A DNA stretch of 6,727 bases, from the NCBI GenBank assembly GCA_031259655.1, contig JAIRLF010000319.1, forward strand, positions 1 through 6,727. Direction: 5' to 3'. Below, in pieces: positions 1-5,699 of the stretch. Under the pieces are notes generated by a model. That model had not been told where the DNA came from. It was given only the letters and a program-made list of their open reading frames with translations, and searched no databases. This DNA is from Prevotellaceae bacterium (GTDB taxonomy: Bacteria; Bacteroidota; Bacteroidia; Bacteroidales; UBA932). How positions within the stretch are numbered: position 1 is the first letter of the stretch; every line of letters begins with the position of its first letter. The translations under genes were made by a program, and so were the position numbers.

Positions 1-1
1 A

Positions 2-262
2 AAAGAATATACGCTCGTAAAAGAATTATTCGTGCCCAGAATATTTTCCCCAAACGGCGACGGAATAAATGATATTTTCATGAAAGGACACAAAATCACT
101 ATCTTCGACCGTACTGGAACAGTCATATTCAGCGGCGACAACGGCTGGGATGGAACATATAAAGGAAAAACCGTCCCCAATGATATTTATTTCTATATAT
201 TACAGTATAAGGATAATAAAGAAAAAATCATAACAAAAAACGGATACATAGGAGTAAAATGA
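2..262 (+). CDS. C-terminal end of a T9SS-exported protein (gliding-motility-associated / CHU_C-type sorting domain), 5' truncated
   Basis: The open frame runs in from the left edge and ends at a TGA, giving the last 86 residues of a larger protein. The visible part is essentially one domain. It contains the motif FSPNGDGINDIF, then ITIFDRTGTVIFSG, the NGWDGTYKGK turn, and a final strand ending GYIGVK. This is the typical pattern of the type B C-terminal sorting domain (gliding-motility-associated C-terminal domain) that directs Bacteroidota proteins through the type IX secretion system to the outside of the cell. The function of the missing passenger part cannot be told. A GTG at 32 could be read as a start, but the domain begins before it and the frame is open upstream, so it is an internal Val codon. 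The gene converges on clpB and is not part of the chaperone cluster. Confidence 0.9.
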   Translation, partial: KEYTLVKELFVPRIFSPNGDGINDIFMKGHKITIFDRTGTVIFSGDNGWDGTYKGKTVPNDIYFYILQYKDNKEKIITKNGYIGVK

Positions 263-303
263 AAAATTTTTCGACCGAATCATGTTTCGGCATTTTTCAT
301 TTT
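256..303. terminator. Hairpin terminator overlapping the stop codon of the T9SS gene, probably bidirectional
   Basis: A perfect 12-bp outer stem pairs AAAATGAAAAAT (256-267) with ATTTTTCATTTT (292-303). Inside it a second 5-bp stem pairs CCGAA (275-279) with TTCGG (286-290), with 7 nt unpaired on the left side and 1 nt on the right. The arm is A-rich on the left and T-rich on the right, so both the + transcript and the opposing minus transcript from clpB would end in a U-rich stretch. This suits a junction between convergent genes. The stop codon TGA (260-262) lies inside the 5' arm. Confidence 0.6.
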
Positions 304-339
304 CATCGTTCTCGAAAAAGAGAAGCGGTTGCACTTGTC

Positions 340-439
340 AGCAGAGTGAATACAGCCTGTTTCGATATTGCATCCGGAATTGAGCGATACGGAAATCCTC
401 AAAGCGTTTGAAAAACCTCGAAACAACATCCACTCTGCT
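340..439. repeat. Nested imperfect inverted repeat in the convergent intergenic region (263-494)
   Basis: Two arms pair in nested order: AGCAGAGTG (340-348) with CACTCTGCT (431-439), and inside this TGTTTCGA (358-365) with TCGAAACA (418-425). That gives 17 Watson-Crick pairs, separated by 9 nt on one side and 5 nt on the other. A shorter CCG/CGG pairing may exist in the centre. The element lies between two convergent genes and would sit in the 3' UTR of clpB on the minus strand. It could be a structured 3' end, or a degraded palindromic repeat. The rest of 304-494 holds no gene that I can support; the open frame at 368-577 there runs into the clpB 3' end and has no recognisable domain. Confidence 0.45.
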
Positions 440-494
440 ACGCATGTAGGGCGGAAATTTTTGTTTTGTTGCGATTTAGTCCATTTCGCGTCCC

Positions 495-3089
495 TTAACT
501 TTCCGTTTTCAGTTTCAATTTATCATCGAAACAATCTACAGAGACAGTTTCGCCGGGGTTTAAATTTCCTGCGATAATTTGTTTCGAGAGTTCGTTAAGC
601 AATTCTCTTTGAATCACTCTTTTCAGCGGTCTGGCGCCGTAGACGGGGTTGTATCCCTGTTCGGCAAGATATTCGACAGCGGATTCGCTTACATTTATTG
701 AGATATTGTTTGCCGACAGAATTTTTTGTACCCCGGCAATTTGGAGCGACACGATTTGCCGTATATCGTTTTTTGTCAACGGGGCGAACATTATCACCTC
801 ATCGATACGGTTGAGAAATTCGGGACGAACAGTTTCTTTAAGCACATCAAGCGTTTCCTGTTTTGTTTTTTCGACAATCCGGTCGTGCGTTTCGGCGGTT
901 ATCTGCGAAAAATTTTCCTGAATAACAGTCGACCCGACATTAGACGTCATTATTATAATCGTGTTTTTGAAATTGACCGTTCGCCCTTTGTTATCGGTAA
1001 GACGTCCGTCGTCGAGCACCTGAAGCAAAATGTTGAACACGTCGGGATGCGCCTTTTCGATTTCGTCCAACAGAATGACGGAATACGGTTTACGACGGAC
1101 GGCTTCGGTGAGTTGCCCGCCTTCGTCGTAGCCGACATACCCCGGAGGCGCGCCCACTAATCGCGAAACAGAATGACGTTCCTGATATTCGGACATATCC
1201 AGACGGGTCATCATATTTTCGTCGTTAAACAGAAACTCGGCTAAAGCCTTTGCCAGCTCGGTTTTACCCACTCCTGTCGTTCCCAAAAACAGAAACGAGC
1301 CGACAGGTTTCTTCTGTTCCTGAAGACCGGCTCTGCTTCGGCGTACAGCGTCGGCAACAGCCTGAATCGCTTCATCCTGACCGATAACGCGATTATGCAG
1401 TTCGTTTTCGAGGCCGAGAAGTTTGTCTTTTTCGGTTTGCAACATCCGTGTTACGGGTATCCCTGTCCATTTCGACACAACCTCCGCAATATCCTCTGCC
1501 GTAACTTCTTCGCGAACCAGCGATGTTTCGCTTTGTATTTCGCTTTTTTCTTTCAGCAACTGCTCGATTTTGTTCTGCGCTTCGACGATTTTGCCGTATC
1601 TTATTTCGGCGACTGACCCGTAATCGCCTTTTCGTTCCGCCTCTTCCGCCTGAAATTTCAGGTCTTCGATAAAGTGTTTGTTCTCCTGAATTTTGTCGGC
1701 GATACTTCTTTCGTTCTGCCATTTAGCTCTCATGGCGTCGCGTTTGCCGCTCAAATCGCTGATTTCCCGGTTCAGAGCCTCCATTTTCGGATTGTCGCCT
1801 TCGCGACGGATTGCTTCGCGTTCGATTTCTAATTGCCGGACTTTGCGGTCGAGTTCGTCGATTTCTTCGGGTACGGAATTGATTTCGAGACGCAGTTTCG
1901 AAGCCGATTCGTCAATCAGGTCAATAGCCTTGTCGGGCAGGAAACGCGAGGTTATGTATCTGTTCGACAGTTCGACAGCTGCAATGATTGCCTCATCTTT
2001 TATCCTGACCTGATGATGAGTTTCGTAACGTTCTTTCAAGCCGCGCAATATCGACACCGCATCGGACGCCGAAGGTTCATCGACTTGCACGGGTTGGAAT
2101 CTGCGTTCTAAAGCCTTATCTTTTTCAAAATATTTCTGAAATTCGTCCAAAGTCGTAGCGCCCACCGCCCGGAGTTCGCCTCGCGCCAGCGCCGGTTTGA
2201 GGATATTTGCCGCATCCATAGCGCCGTCGCTTTTGCCGGCGCCCACCAGAGTGTGGATTTCGTCGATAAACAGTATGATTTCGCCGTTCGAATCAATCAC
2301 TTCTTTAACAACGCCTTTCAATCGTTCTTCGAACTCGCCCTTGTATTTGGCGCCGGCAATCAGAGCGCCCATATCCAAAGAAAAAATCTGTTTGCTTTTG
2401 AGATTCTCGGGGACGTCGCCACTGACAATCCTGTGCGCAATGCCTTCGGCGATAGCGGTCTTACCTACACCCGGTTCTCCTACCAGTATCGGGTTGTTCT
2501 TTGTCCTGCGCGTCAATATCTGCAACACGCGCCTGATTTCCTCGTCGCGACCAATGACGGGGTCGAGTTTGCCTTTACGCGCCCGGTCGTTGAGATTGAT
2601 TGCATATCTGTTAAGACTGTCGAACGTTTCGTCTGCCGTTTGCGAGTTTACCGTATTGCCTTTGCGTATAGATTCGATTGCCGACATCAGGCCTTTTTCT
2701 GTTACACCTTTGTCTTTAAGCATTTGGGAGACATTATCGCCGCCGTCGACCAAGCCGAGCAACAGACTTTCGGGCGAAGTAAACTGGTCGCCAAGTTTTT
2801 TCGCATATTCCTGCGCTTTTTGCAAGACCTTGTTCAAATCGTTCGACAAATAGGGCGTTCCTCCCGTTACATGCGGATAGCGGTCGATAAGCGGCTGTAA
2901 GGCTTTTTCCAAAACTCCCGACCCGACCCCTAACTTCTTTATAAGATAGAAAACTACGCCTTCGCTGTCGTTTAAAAAATATTGCAACAAATGTGCGGTA
3001 TCTACCGCTTGATGATTATGCGATTGTGCAATTTCAACCGCCTGTTGAATCGCTTCCTGCGATTTTATTGTAAAATTATTCAAATTCAT
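495..3089 (-). CDS. clpB: ClpB, Hsp100 ATP-dependent protein disaggregase
   Basis: Full-length (864 aa) ClpB, a cytoplasmic hexameric AAA+ unfoldase that extracts polypeptides from aggregates with the Hsp70 system. Domains in order: Clp N-domain (about 1-145); NBD1 with Walker A GEPGVGKT (204-211), pore-loop Tyr in [10 protein letters not shown] (248-257), Walker B ILFIDE (272-277) and Arg-finger motif LERRF (327-331); coiled-coil middle domain (about 405-525); NBD2 with Walker A GTTGVGKT (603-610), Walker B VILLDE (671-676), pore loop [13 protein letters not shown] (646-658), RPEFLNR (755-761) and sensor-2 GARPLKR (818-824). All catalytic motifs are intact. The long middle domain and absence of an obvious ClpP-binding IGF loop favour ClpB over ClpA or ClpC. 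The ATG at 3089 gives the standard family N-terminus ([15 protein letters not shown]); no Shine-Dalgarno site is evident, only an A-rich leader. It lies 87 nt downstream of hsp20 with a terminator hairpin between, so it probably has its own promoter or depends on read-through. Confidence 0.98.
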   Translation of the reverse strand: MNLNNFTIKSQEAIQQAVEIAQSHNHQAVDTAHLLQYFLNDSEGVVFYLIKKLGVGSGVLEKALQPLIDRYPHVTGGTPYLSNDLNKVLQKAQEYAKKLGDQFTSPESLLLGLVDGGDNVSQMLKDKGVTEKGLMSAIESIRKGNTVNSQTADETFDSLNRYAINLNDRARKGKLDPVIGRDEEIRRVLQILTRRTKNNPILVGEPGVGKTAIAEGIAHRIVSGDVPENLKSKQIFSLDMGALIAGAKYKGEFEERLKGVVKEVIDSNGEIILFIDEIHTLVGAGKSDGAMDAANILKPALARGELRAVGATTLDEFQKYFEKDKALERRFQPVQVDEPSASDAVSILRGLKERYETHHQVRIKDEAIIAAVELSNRYITSRFLPDKAIDLIDESASKLRLEINSVPEEIDELDRKVRQLEIEREAIRREGDNPKMEALNREISDLSGKRDAMRAKWQNERSIADKIQENKHFIEDLKFQAEEAERKGDYGSVAEIRYGKIVEAQNKIEQLLKEKSEIQSETSLVREEVTAEDIAEVVSKWTGIPVTRMLQTEKDKLLGLENELHNRVIGQDEAIQAVADAVRRSRAGLQEQKKPVGSFLFLGTTGVGKTELAKALAEFLFNDENMMTRLDMSEYQERHSVSRLVGAPPGYVGYDEGGQLTEAVRRKPYSVILLDEIEKAHPDVFNILLQVLDDGRLTDNKGRTVNFKNTIIIMTSNVGSTVIQENFSQITAETHDRIVEKTKQETLDVLKETVRPEFLNRIDEVIMFAPLTKNDIRQIVSLQIAGVQKILSANNISINVSESAVEYLAEQGYNPVYGARPLKRVIQRELLNELSKQIIAGNLNPGETVSVDCFDDKLKLKTES

Positions 3090-3107
3090 AAAACTATTTT
3101 TTGTATT

Positions 3108-3141
3108 TATAAGTAAAATTGAAAAAGCTGCTACTCAAAAA
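3108..3141 (-). promoter_or_regulatory. clpB: Weak candidate promoter for clpB (Bacteroidota-type -33/-7)
   Basis: On the minus strand TTTTTG (3141-3136) is followed after 20 nt by TACTTATA (3115-3108). Spacing fits the Bacteroidota vegetative pattern (TTTG, about 20 nt, TAnnTTTG), but the -7 box matches only partly and the -33 box lies in the loop of the hsp20 terminator hairpin. It would give a leader of about 10-15 nt before the clpB ATG. This is an inference from position and partial match only. Confidence 0.2.
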
Positions 3142-3157
3142 TTGTAACAGCTTTTTC
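3121..3157 (-). terminator. Terminator hairpin between hsp20 and clpB
   Basis: GAAAAAGCTGCTAC (3121-3134) pairs with GTAACAGCTTTTTC (3144-3157): a 14-bp stem with a single C-A mismatch and a 9-nt loop. In the minus-strand transcript the stem is followed by a U-rich run (TTTTTC then AATTTTA). It begins 19 nt past the hsp20 stop codon, the usual place for an intrinsic terminator, and so would at least attenuate transcription into clpB. Confidence 0.7.
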
Positions 3158-3176
3158 GTTTAATCCGTACTGTCTG

Positions 3177-3608
3177 TTAACAAATCTCAATTACTTTCAT
3201 GTTCTTTTTGAGGTCTTGTTCTTTCAATTTAGGTATAGAAACATCTAAGACCCCGTGCTCCATCTTAGCGACAATTTTTTCTTTATCAGCATTTTTCGGA
3301 AGAATCATCTTCTGTTCGAATTTGCTGTACGAAAATTCGCGTCTCAGATAAAGAGCGTTCTTGCTGTTTTCCGGATTGTTTTCGATTTTCTTTTCCATCG
3401 AAATAACGAGATTGTTCTCATCATCGATGCGTACGCAAAAATCGTCTTTCGTCATACCCGGAGCAGCTACTTCAATCCTGTATTCGCTATCCGATTCGAT
3501 AACATTGATAGCCGGCGCTGTCGCATTTGCCCTTAACATCCAATCGTTACTGAACAGATCGTTAAATACTTCGGGCAACCAATTCTGATTTCTTCTAATC
3601 AAATTCAT
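3177..3608 (-). CDS. hsp20: Small heat-shock protein, Hsp20 / alpha-crystallin family
   Basis: 143 residues, a normal length for a bacterial small heat-shock protein, an ATP-independent cytoplasmic holdase that keeps unfolding proteins in a form that Hsp70 and ClpB can recover. The alpha-crystallin domain spans about residues 32-127. It has VAAPGM (48-52 region), the strand FSYSKFEQKMILP (92-104) matching the family's F-x-Y-x-F-x-LP-like pattern, and the closing GVLDVSIPK (119-127). The C-terminus carries an I-x-I motif, IEI (140-142), the tail that docks into a neighbouring subunit during oligomer formation. The ATG at 3608 is chosen because AAGGAGG lies 8 nt upstream and the protein then starts MNLIRRNQNW, a natural family N-terminus. 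The frame also has ATGs at 3638 and 3626, but the latter overlaps this ribosome site. It sits between the Hsp70 pair and clpB, its functional partners. Confidence 0.96.
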   Translation of the reverse strand: MNLIRRNQNWLPEVFNDLFSNDWMLRANATAPAINVIESDSEYRIEVAAPGMTKDDFCVRIDDENNLVISMEKKIENNPENSKNALYLRREFSYSKFEQKMILPKNADKEKIVAKMEHGVLDVSIPKLKEQDLKKNMKVIEIC

Positions 3609-3616
3609 AATTAAAT

Positions 3617-3623
3617 CCTCCTT
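3617..3623 (-). promoter_or_regulatory. hsp20: Strong Shine-Dalgarno site that fixes the hsp20 start
   Basis: AAGGAGG on the minus strand, 8 nt before the ATG at 3608. None of the other genes starting in the window (clpB, hsp70-like, grpE-like) has such a site, in line with the usual weak use of Shine-Dalgarno pairing in Bacteroidota. It rules against the two longer starts in the same frame. Confidence 0.8.
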
Positions 3624-3660
3624 CATTAAATTAAACAATCATTTTCGTGAGAAGGTTTAT

Positions 3661-3676
3661 TCAAATAATATGCCAA
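3661..3676 (-). promoter_or_regulatory. hsp20: Candidate sigma-54-like promoter for hsp20
   Basis: The minus strand reads TTGGCATATTATTTGA. This matches the sigma-54 -24 element (TTGGCA) and the spacing GG-N10 to the -12 element, but the -12 dinucleotide is GA instead of GC. Transcription would begin around 3650, giving a leader of about 40 nt. An alternative is a vegetative -7 box, since TATTATTTG is one base longer than TAnnTTTG. The match is partial and unproven. Confidence 0.25.
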
Positions 3677-3677
3677 T

Positions 3678-3709
3678 CGAAAAAGACTGACATTTTGTCA
3701 GGTTTTTCG
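3678..3709 (-). terminator. Hairpin with A- and T-tracts upstream of hsp20
   Basis: The core stem CTGACA (3687-3692) pairs with TGTCAG (3696-3701) over a TTT loop. An outer stem CGAAAAA (3678-3684) pairs with TTTTTCG (3703-3709), with 2 nt and 1 nt bulges between. On the minus strand it ends in TCTTTTTCG, as an intrinsic terminator would, and it is the first such structure downstream of the hsp70-like gene. It directly abuts the candidate hsp20 promoter, so the inner palindrome could instead be an operator. Confidence 0.5.
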
Positions 3710-3755
3710 CAAATTCAGGGTGATAATAAATCCCGAAACACACCGGTGTACGCCG

Positions 3756-3784
3756 GTAGGGGCGTATCGCATACGCCCTCCTTG
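3756..3784. repeat. REP-like palindrome A (GTAG plus hairpin)
   Basis: GTAG (3756-3759) is followed at once by GGGCGTAT (3760-3767), a CGC loop and ATACGCCC (3771-3778): a perfect 8-bp stem. The foot tetranucleotide GTAG plus hairpin is the layout of REP elements mobilised by RAYT (TnpA-REP) transposases. The 21 nt at 3764-3784 recur exactly at 3949-3969. No such transposase gene lies in the window. Confidence 0.55.
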
Positions 3785-3866
3785 GTCGGATACAACAAAG
3801 GCATACGCAACAGTGGCAATGCGATTACGCCCTTTCGGGGCTATGGAGAGTGGAGACCGTTCGTTT

Positions 3867-3893
3867 CGTAGGGCGTTGCCGGCGTTGCCTTAC
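3867..3893. repeat. REP-like palindrome B with an internal 9-bp tandem duplication
   Basis: CGTAGGGC (3867-3874) can pair with the GCC plus TTACG that ends at 3894, with one G-T wobble. The centre holds GGCGTTGCC twice in tandem (3872-3880 and 3881-3889). Removing one copy leaves an almost perfect hairpin with a GTT loop, so the second copy looks like a duplication inside an ancestral palindrome. This reconstruction is inference. Confidence 0.4.
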
Positions 3894-3903
3894 GCTATTG
3901 ATA

Positions 3904-3922
3904 ATAAGGCTTTCAGCCTTAT
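3904..3922. repeat. Palindrome C (8-bp stem, 3-nt loop)
   Basis: ATAAGGCT (3904-3911) pairs perfectly with AGCCTTAT (3915-3922) over a TTC loop. It lies 10 nt after palindrome B and is part of the same block. It has no T-run on either side and so is not a good terminator. Confidence 0.5.
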
Positions 3923-3942
3923 CCTGACGACTATGACAGCAA

Positions 3943-3969
3943 GAGGGAGTATCGCATACGCCCTCCTTG
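3943..3969. repeat. REP-like palindrome D, second copy of element A
   Basis: GAGGGAGTAT (3943-3952) pairs with ATACGCCCTC (3956-3965) over a CGC loop with one A-G mismatch. The part from 3949 to 3969 is identical to 3764-3784. The 5' arm has diverged (an A where copy A has C) and there is no GTAG foot, so this copy looks decayed. CATACGC occurs four times in this block (3770, 3802, 3955 and 3973). Confidence 0.5.
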
Positions 3970-4089
3970 TTGCATACGCTCCTGCCATCTCTGTGGTGGA
4001 CACTGTTATACTTTATTAATTTCTTATCCCTATATATAAATCGATTATTTAATTATCTAATTAACAAATTTCTGAGAAACAACAACTGT

Positions 4090-5694
4090 TTACTGAACAT
4101 TAGATTTTGAAAGCATTGCTACCGATTTGATAAGTTCTTTTTCATCTTTCACACCCTTGATTTTCATTTCAAAATCAATTGAGTCAGTACCAACTTCGCC
4201 GTGAACGTGCAAGATTCCTTCGACATCAATTTCAAAAACAACTTCCACCGGTGTTCCTTTTGGATAATATTTCGACAATTGCAAGGCGTGAGGCTCTCCC
4301 TCTTCCATTGGCACAGCCATTTGTGGCTCAATAATCTTATCTGTTTCAGGATTTGCTACATCCGATTCATATACCGGCAATGTAACACCTCTTTGTCCGT
4401 CCTCTCTAGTAGAAAAAGTTTCTGATGCCCTGCAATTTCCGTCAAGCGGCGTATTGGCAAAGATCATGTTAAATATCTTAGGTTTATTTTTGTCATTCTC
4501 ATCGGTGAATCCCATGCCATACGTTTTACTTGTAACATTCACAACCCGTGTTTGATTTGACAAGCCGATGCTTTGCGGCTTTTCGTCGCGAACGCCCTCC
4601 GCATATTCTTCCATTGCTTGCGAATATGCCTCGTTCATTGCATAGATTGCGGCGCCTTTGGCAATGCACTCATCGGGGTCGGTCAGTTTAGCGTCGCAGC
4701 CAAGTTCGGCATCAATCCGCGCCTTTATTTGAGGCATACGGCTCGAACCGCCGACCAGCAACACCTCGTCTATCCTGTCAAAACCTTTTTGTTTCGCTAT
4801 TCTAATGACTTCGTTGGTCTTATCAACAGTCTCTTCCAAACGAAATTCGGTCAGTTGGTCGAATATTGCACGCGTGAGTTCGATTCGAGAGCTAGCGCCT
4901 TCAATTGTAAGAACAGCATTTACTGTGTCTTTGGCGCTTAAACGCTTTTTGTTTTCTTCGGCAAGAAGCGACAAAGTGTTTTTTAGATGCGGATCGGAAT
5001 CCATGGAATAGGAAGTTCCTTTTTCCTTGTTATACTGATTTAAAATATATTCCGACAAGGCATTATCCCAGTCCACGCCCCCAAGATGATGGTCGCCGCC
5101 GGTAGCAATAACCGTGATTGTCCCGCCTTTGACACGAATAATGGTAACGTCGAATGTGCCGCCGCCAAGGTCATAAACCATAACGATTTTCTCGTCCTTA
5201 ACCTTCATCCCGTATGCGATTGCCGCTGCGGTGGGTTCGTTAATGATGGCAAGCACGTTCAAACCTGCAATTATTCCGGCCTGTTTGGTGCGCAGCCGTT
5301 CTTTTGTACCAAAATAAGCAGGACAGGTAATAACCACATCCTTAATCGGTTCGGGATATTGTCCCGCATCGTTGGCGTCTTTCACGATTTTCTTGAGAAT
5401 GTAAGCCGAAATCTCTGTCGGGTCAAGTCCACGCGGGAACTTTGTCGGCTTGTTATACGCATCGTCCGTACTGATGCTGCGTTTTACAAAACTGACAACA
5501 CGTTCGGGTTCAAGTACGGAAAGGTTTTTTGCCTCTTCGCCAATCACTTCTGTTTCTTCGCCAAAGTAAGCCACAGAAGGTGTTGTGTTTTTACCTTCAA
5601 AATTTTTAAGCACAACTGCTCTGTCATAATCATCTACTTGAGCAACACACGAATAGGTTGTTCCCAAGTCAATTCCAAATACTAATCTGCTCAT
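4090..5694 (-). CDS. Hsp70-family chaperone, non-canonical lidless type
   Basis: 534 residues against about 610-640 for DnaK. The actin-like ATPase domain is complete: phosphate-1 loop FGIDLGTTYSCVA (6-18), K71 in the place of DnaK Lys70, connect-1 INEPTAAAIAYG (151-162), phosphate-2 YDLGGGTFDVTI (174-185) and adenosine motif VLLVGGSSRMP (311-321). The beta substrate-binding domain follows (about 390-515, with EIDVEGILHVHG at 488-499), but the protein ends about 20 residues later, so the alpha-helical lid is absent. Two further departures are visible. The linker is TRVVNVTSKTYG (382-393) where DnaK has the leucine-rich LLLDVTP, and the GDTHLGG motif reads GDHHLGG, putting His202 in place of DnaK Thr199. 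Length and domain plan recall HscC-like or other specialised Hsp70s, not DnaK. The gene starts 5 nt after the GrpE-like gene, so the two are surely co-transcribed. The ATG at 5694 gives the canonical N-terminus; no Shine-Dalgarno site. Confidence 0.95.
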   Translation of the reverse strand: MSRLVFGIDLGTTYSCVAQVDDYDRAVVLKNFEGKNTTPSVAYFGEETEVIGEEAKNLSVLEPERVVSFVKRSISTDDAYNKPTKFPRGLDPTEISAYILKKIVKDANDAGQYPEPIKDVVITCPAYFGTKERLRTKQAGIIAGLNVLAIINEPTAAAIAYGMKVKDEKIVMVYDLGGGTFDVTIIRVKGGTITVIATGGDHHLGGVDWDNALSEYILNQYNKEKGTSYSMDSDPHLKNTLSLLAEENKKRLSAKDTVNAVLTIEGASSRIELTRAIFDQLTEFRLEETVDKTNEVIRIAKQKGFDRIDEVLLVGGSSRMPQIKARIDAELGCDAKLTDPDECIAKGAAIYAMNEAYSQAMEEYAEGVRDEKPQSIGLSNQTRVVNVTSKTYGMGFTDENDKNKPKIFNMIFANTPLDGNCRASETFSTREDGQRGVTLPVYESDVANPETDKIIEPQMAVPMEEGEPHALQLSKYYPKGTPVEVVFEIDVEGILHVHGEVGTDSIDFEMKIKGVKDEKELIKSVAMLSKSNVQ

Positions 5695-5699
5695 GTTTT

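Larger units (their letters stand above)
3609..4089. other. 481-bp gap between the hsp70-like gene and hsp20
   Basis: No gene is supported here. From right to left (minus-strand direction) it holds: an AT-rich 70 nt after the hsp70-like stop without a convincing terminator; a block of GC-richer palindromic repeats (about 3741-3980); a hairpin with an A-tract and T-tract (3678-3709); a possible promoter for hsp20 (3661-3676); and the hsp20 leader with its Shine-Dalgarno site. Open frames at 3647-3871 and 3720-4019 consist of the repeats and resemble no protein family known to me. Confidence 0.7.

Noticed and set aside
332..348. CIRCE-like heat-shock operator (CACT...GAGTG)
   Set aside because: The arms match only the core and the spacing is 7 nt, not the 9 nt of the HrcA site. 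It is downstream of genes, not in a promoter position.
368..577. 69-aa open frame on the + strand after the T9SS gene
   Set aside because: It runs into the 3' end of clpB on the opposite strand, has no recognisable domain and lies in the inverted-repeat region. It looks like chance or repeat-derived sequence.
649..2900. Several open frames of 60-218 aa on both strands within clpB
   Set aside because: They are shadows of the clpB reading frame, whose full set of AAA+ motifs proves the true frame.
3609..3638. Longer hsp20 N-terminus with starts at 3638 or 3626
   Set aside because: The strong AAGGAGG site at 3617-3623 sits inside that extension and is correctly placed for the ATG at 3608.
3741..3980. 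CRISPR array
   Set aside because: The repeats are only two long direct copies with unequal, structured surroundings and no regular spacers.
3647..4019. Two open frames (74 and 99 aa) on the + strand in the gap
   Set aside because: They are made up of the palindromic repeats and show no protein-like pattern or family match.
4201..5685. Open frames of 68-199 aa on the + strand opposite the hsp70-like gene
   Set aside because: They are antisense shadows of a gene with clear Hsp70 motifs on the minus strand.
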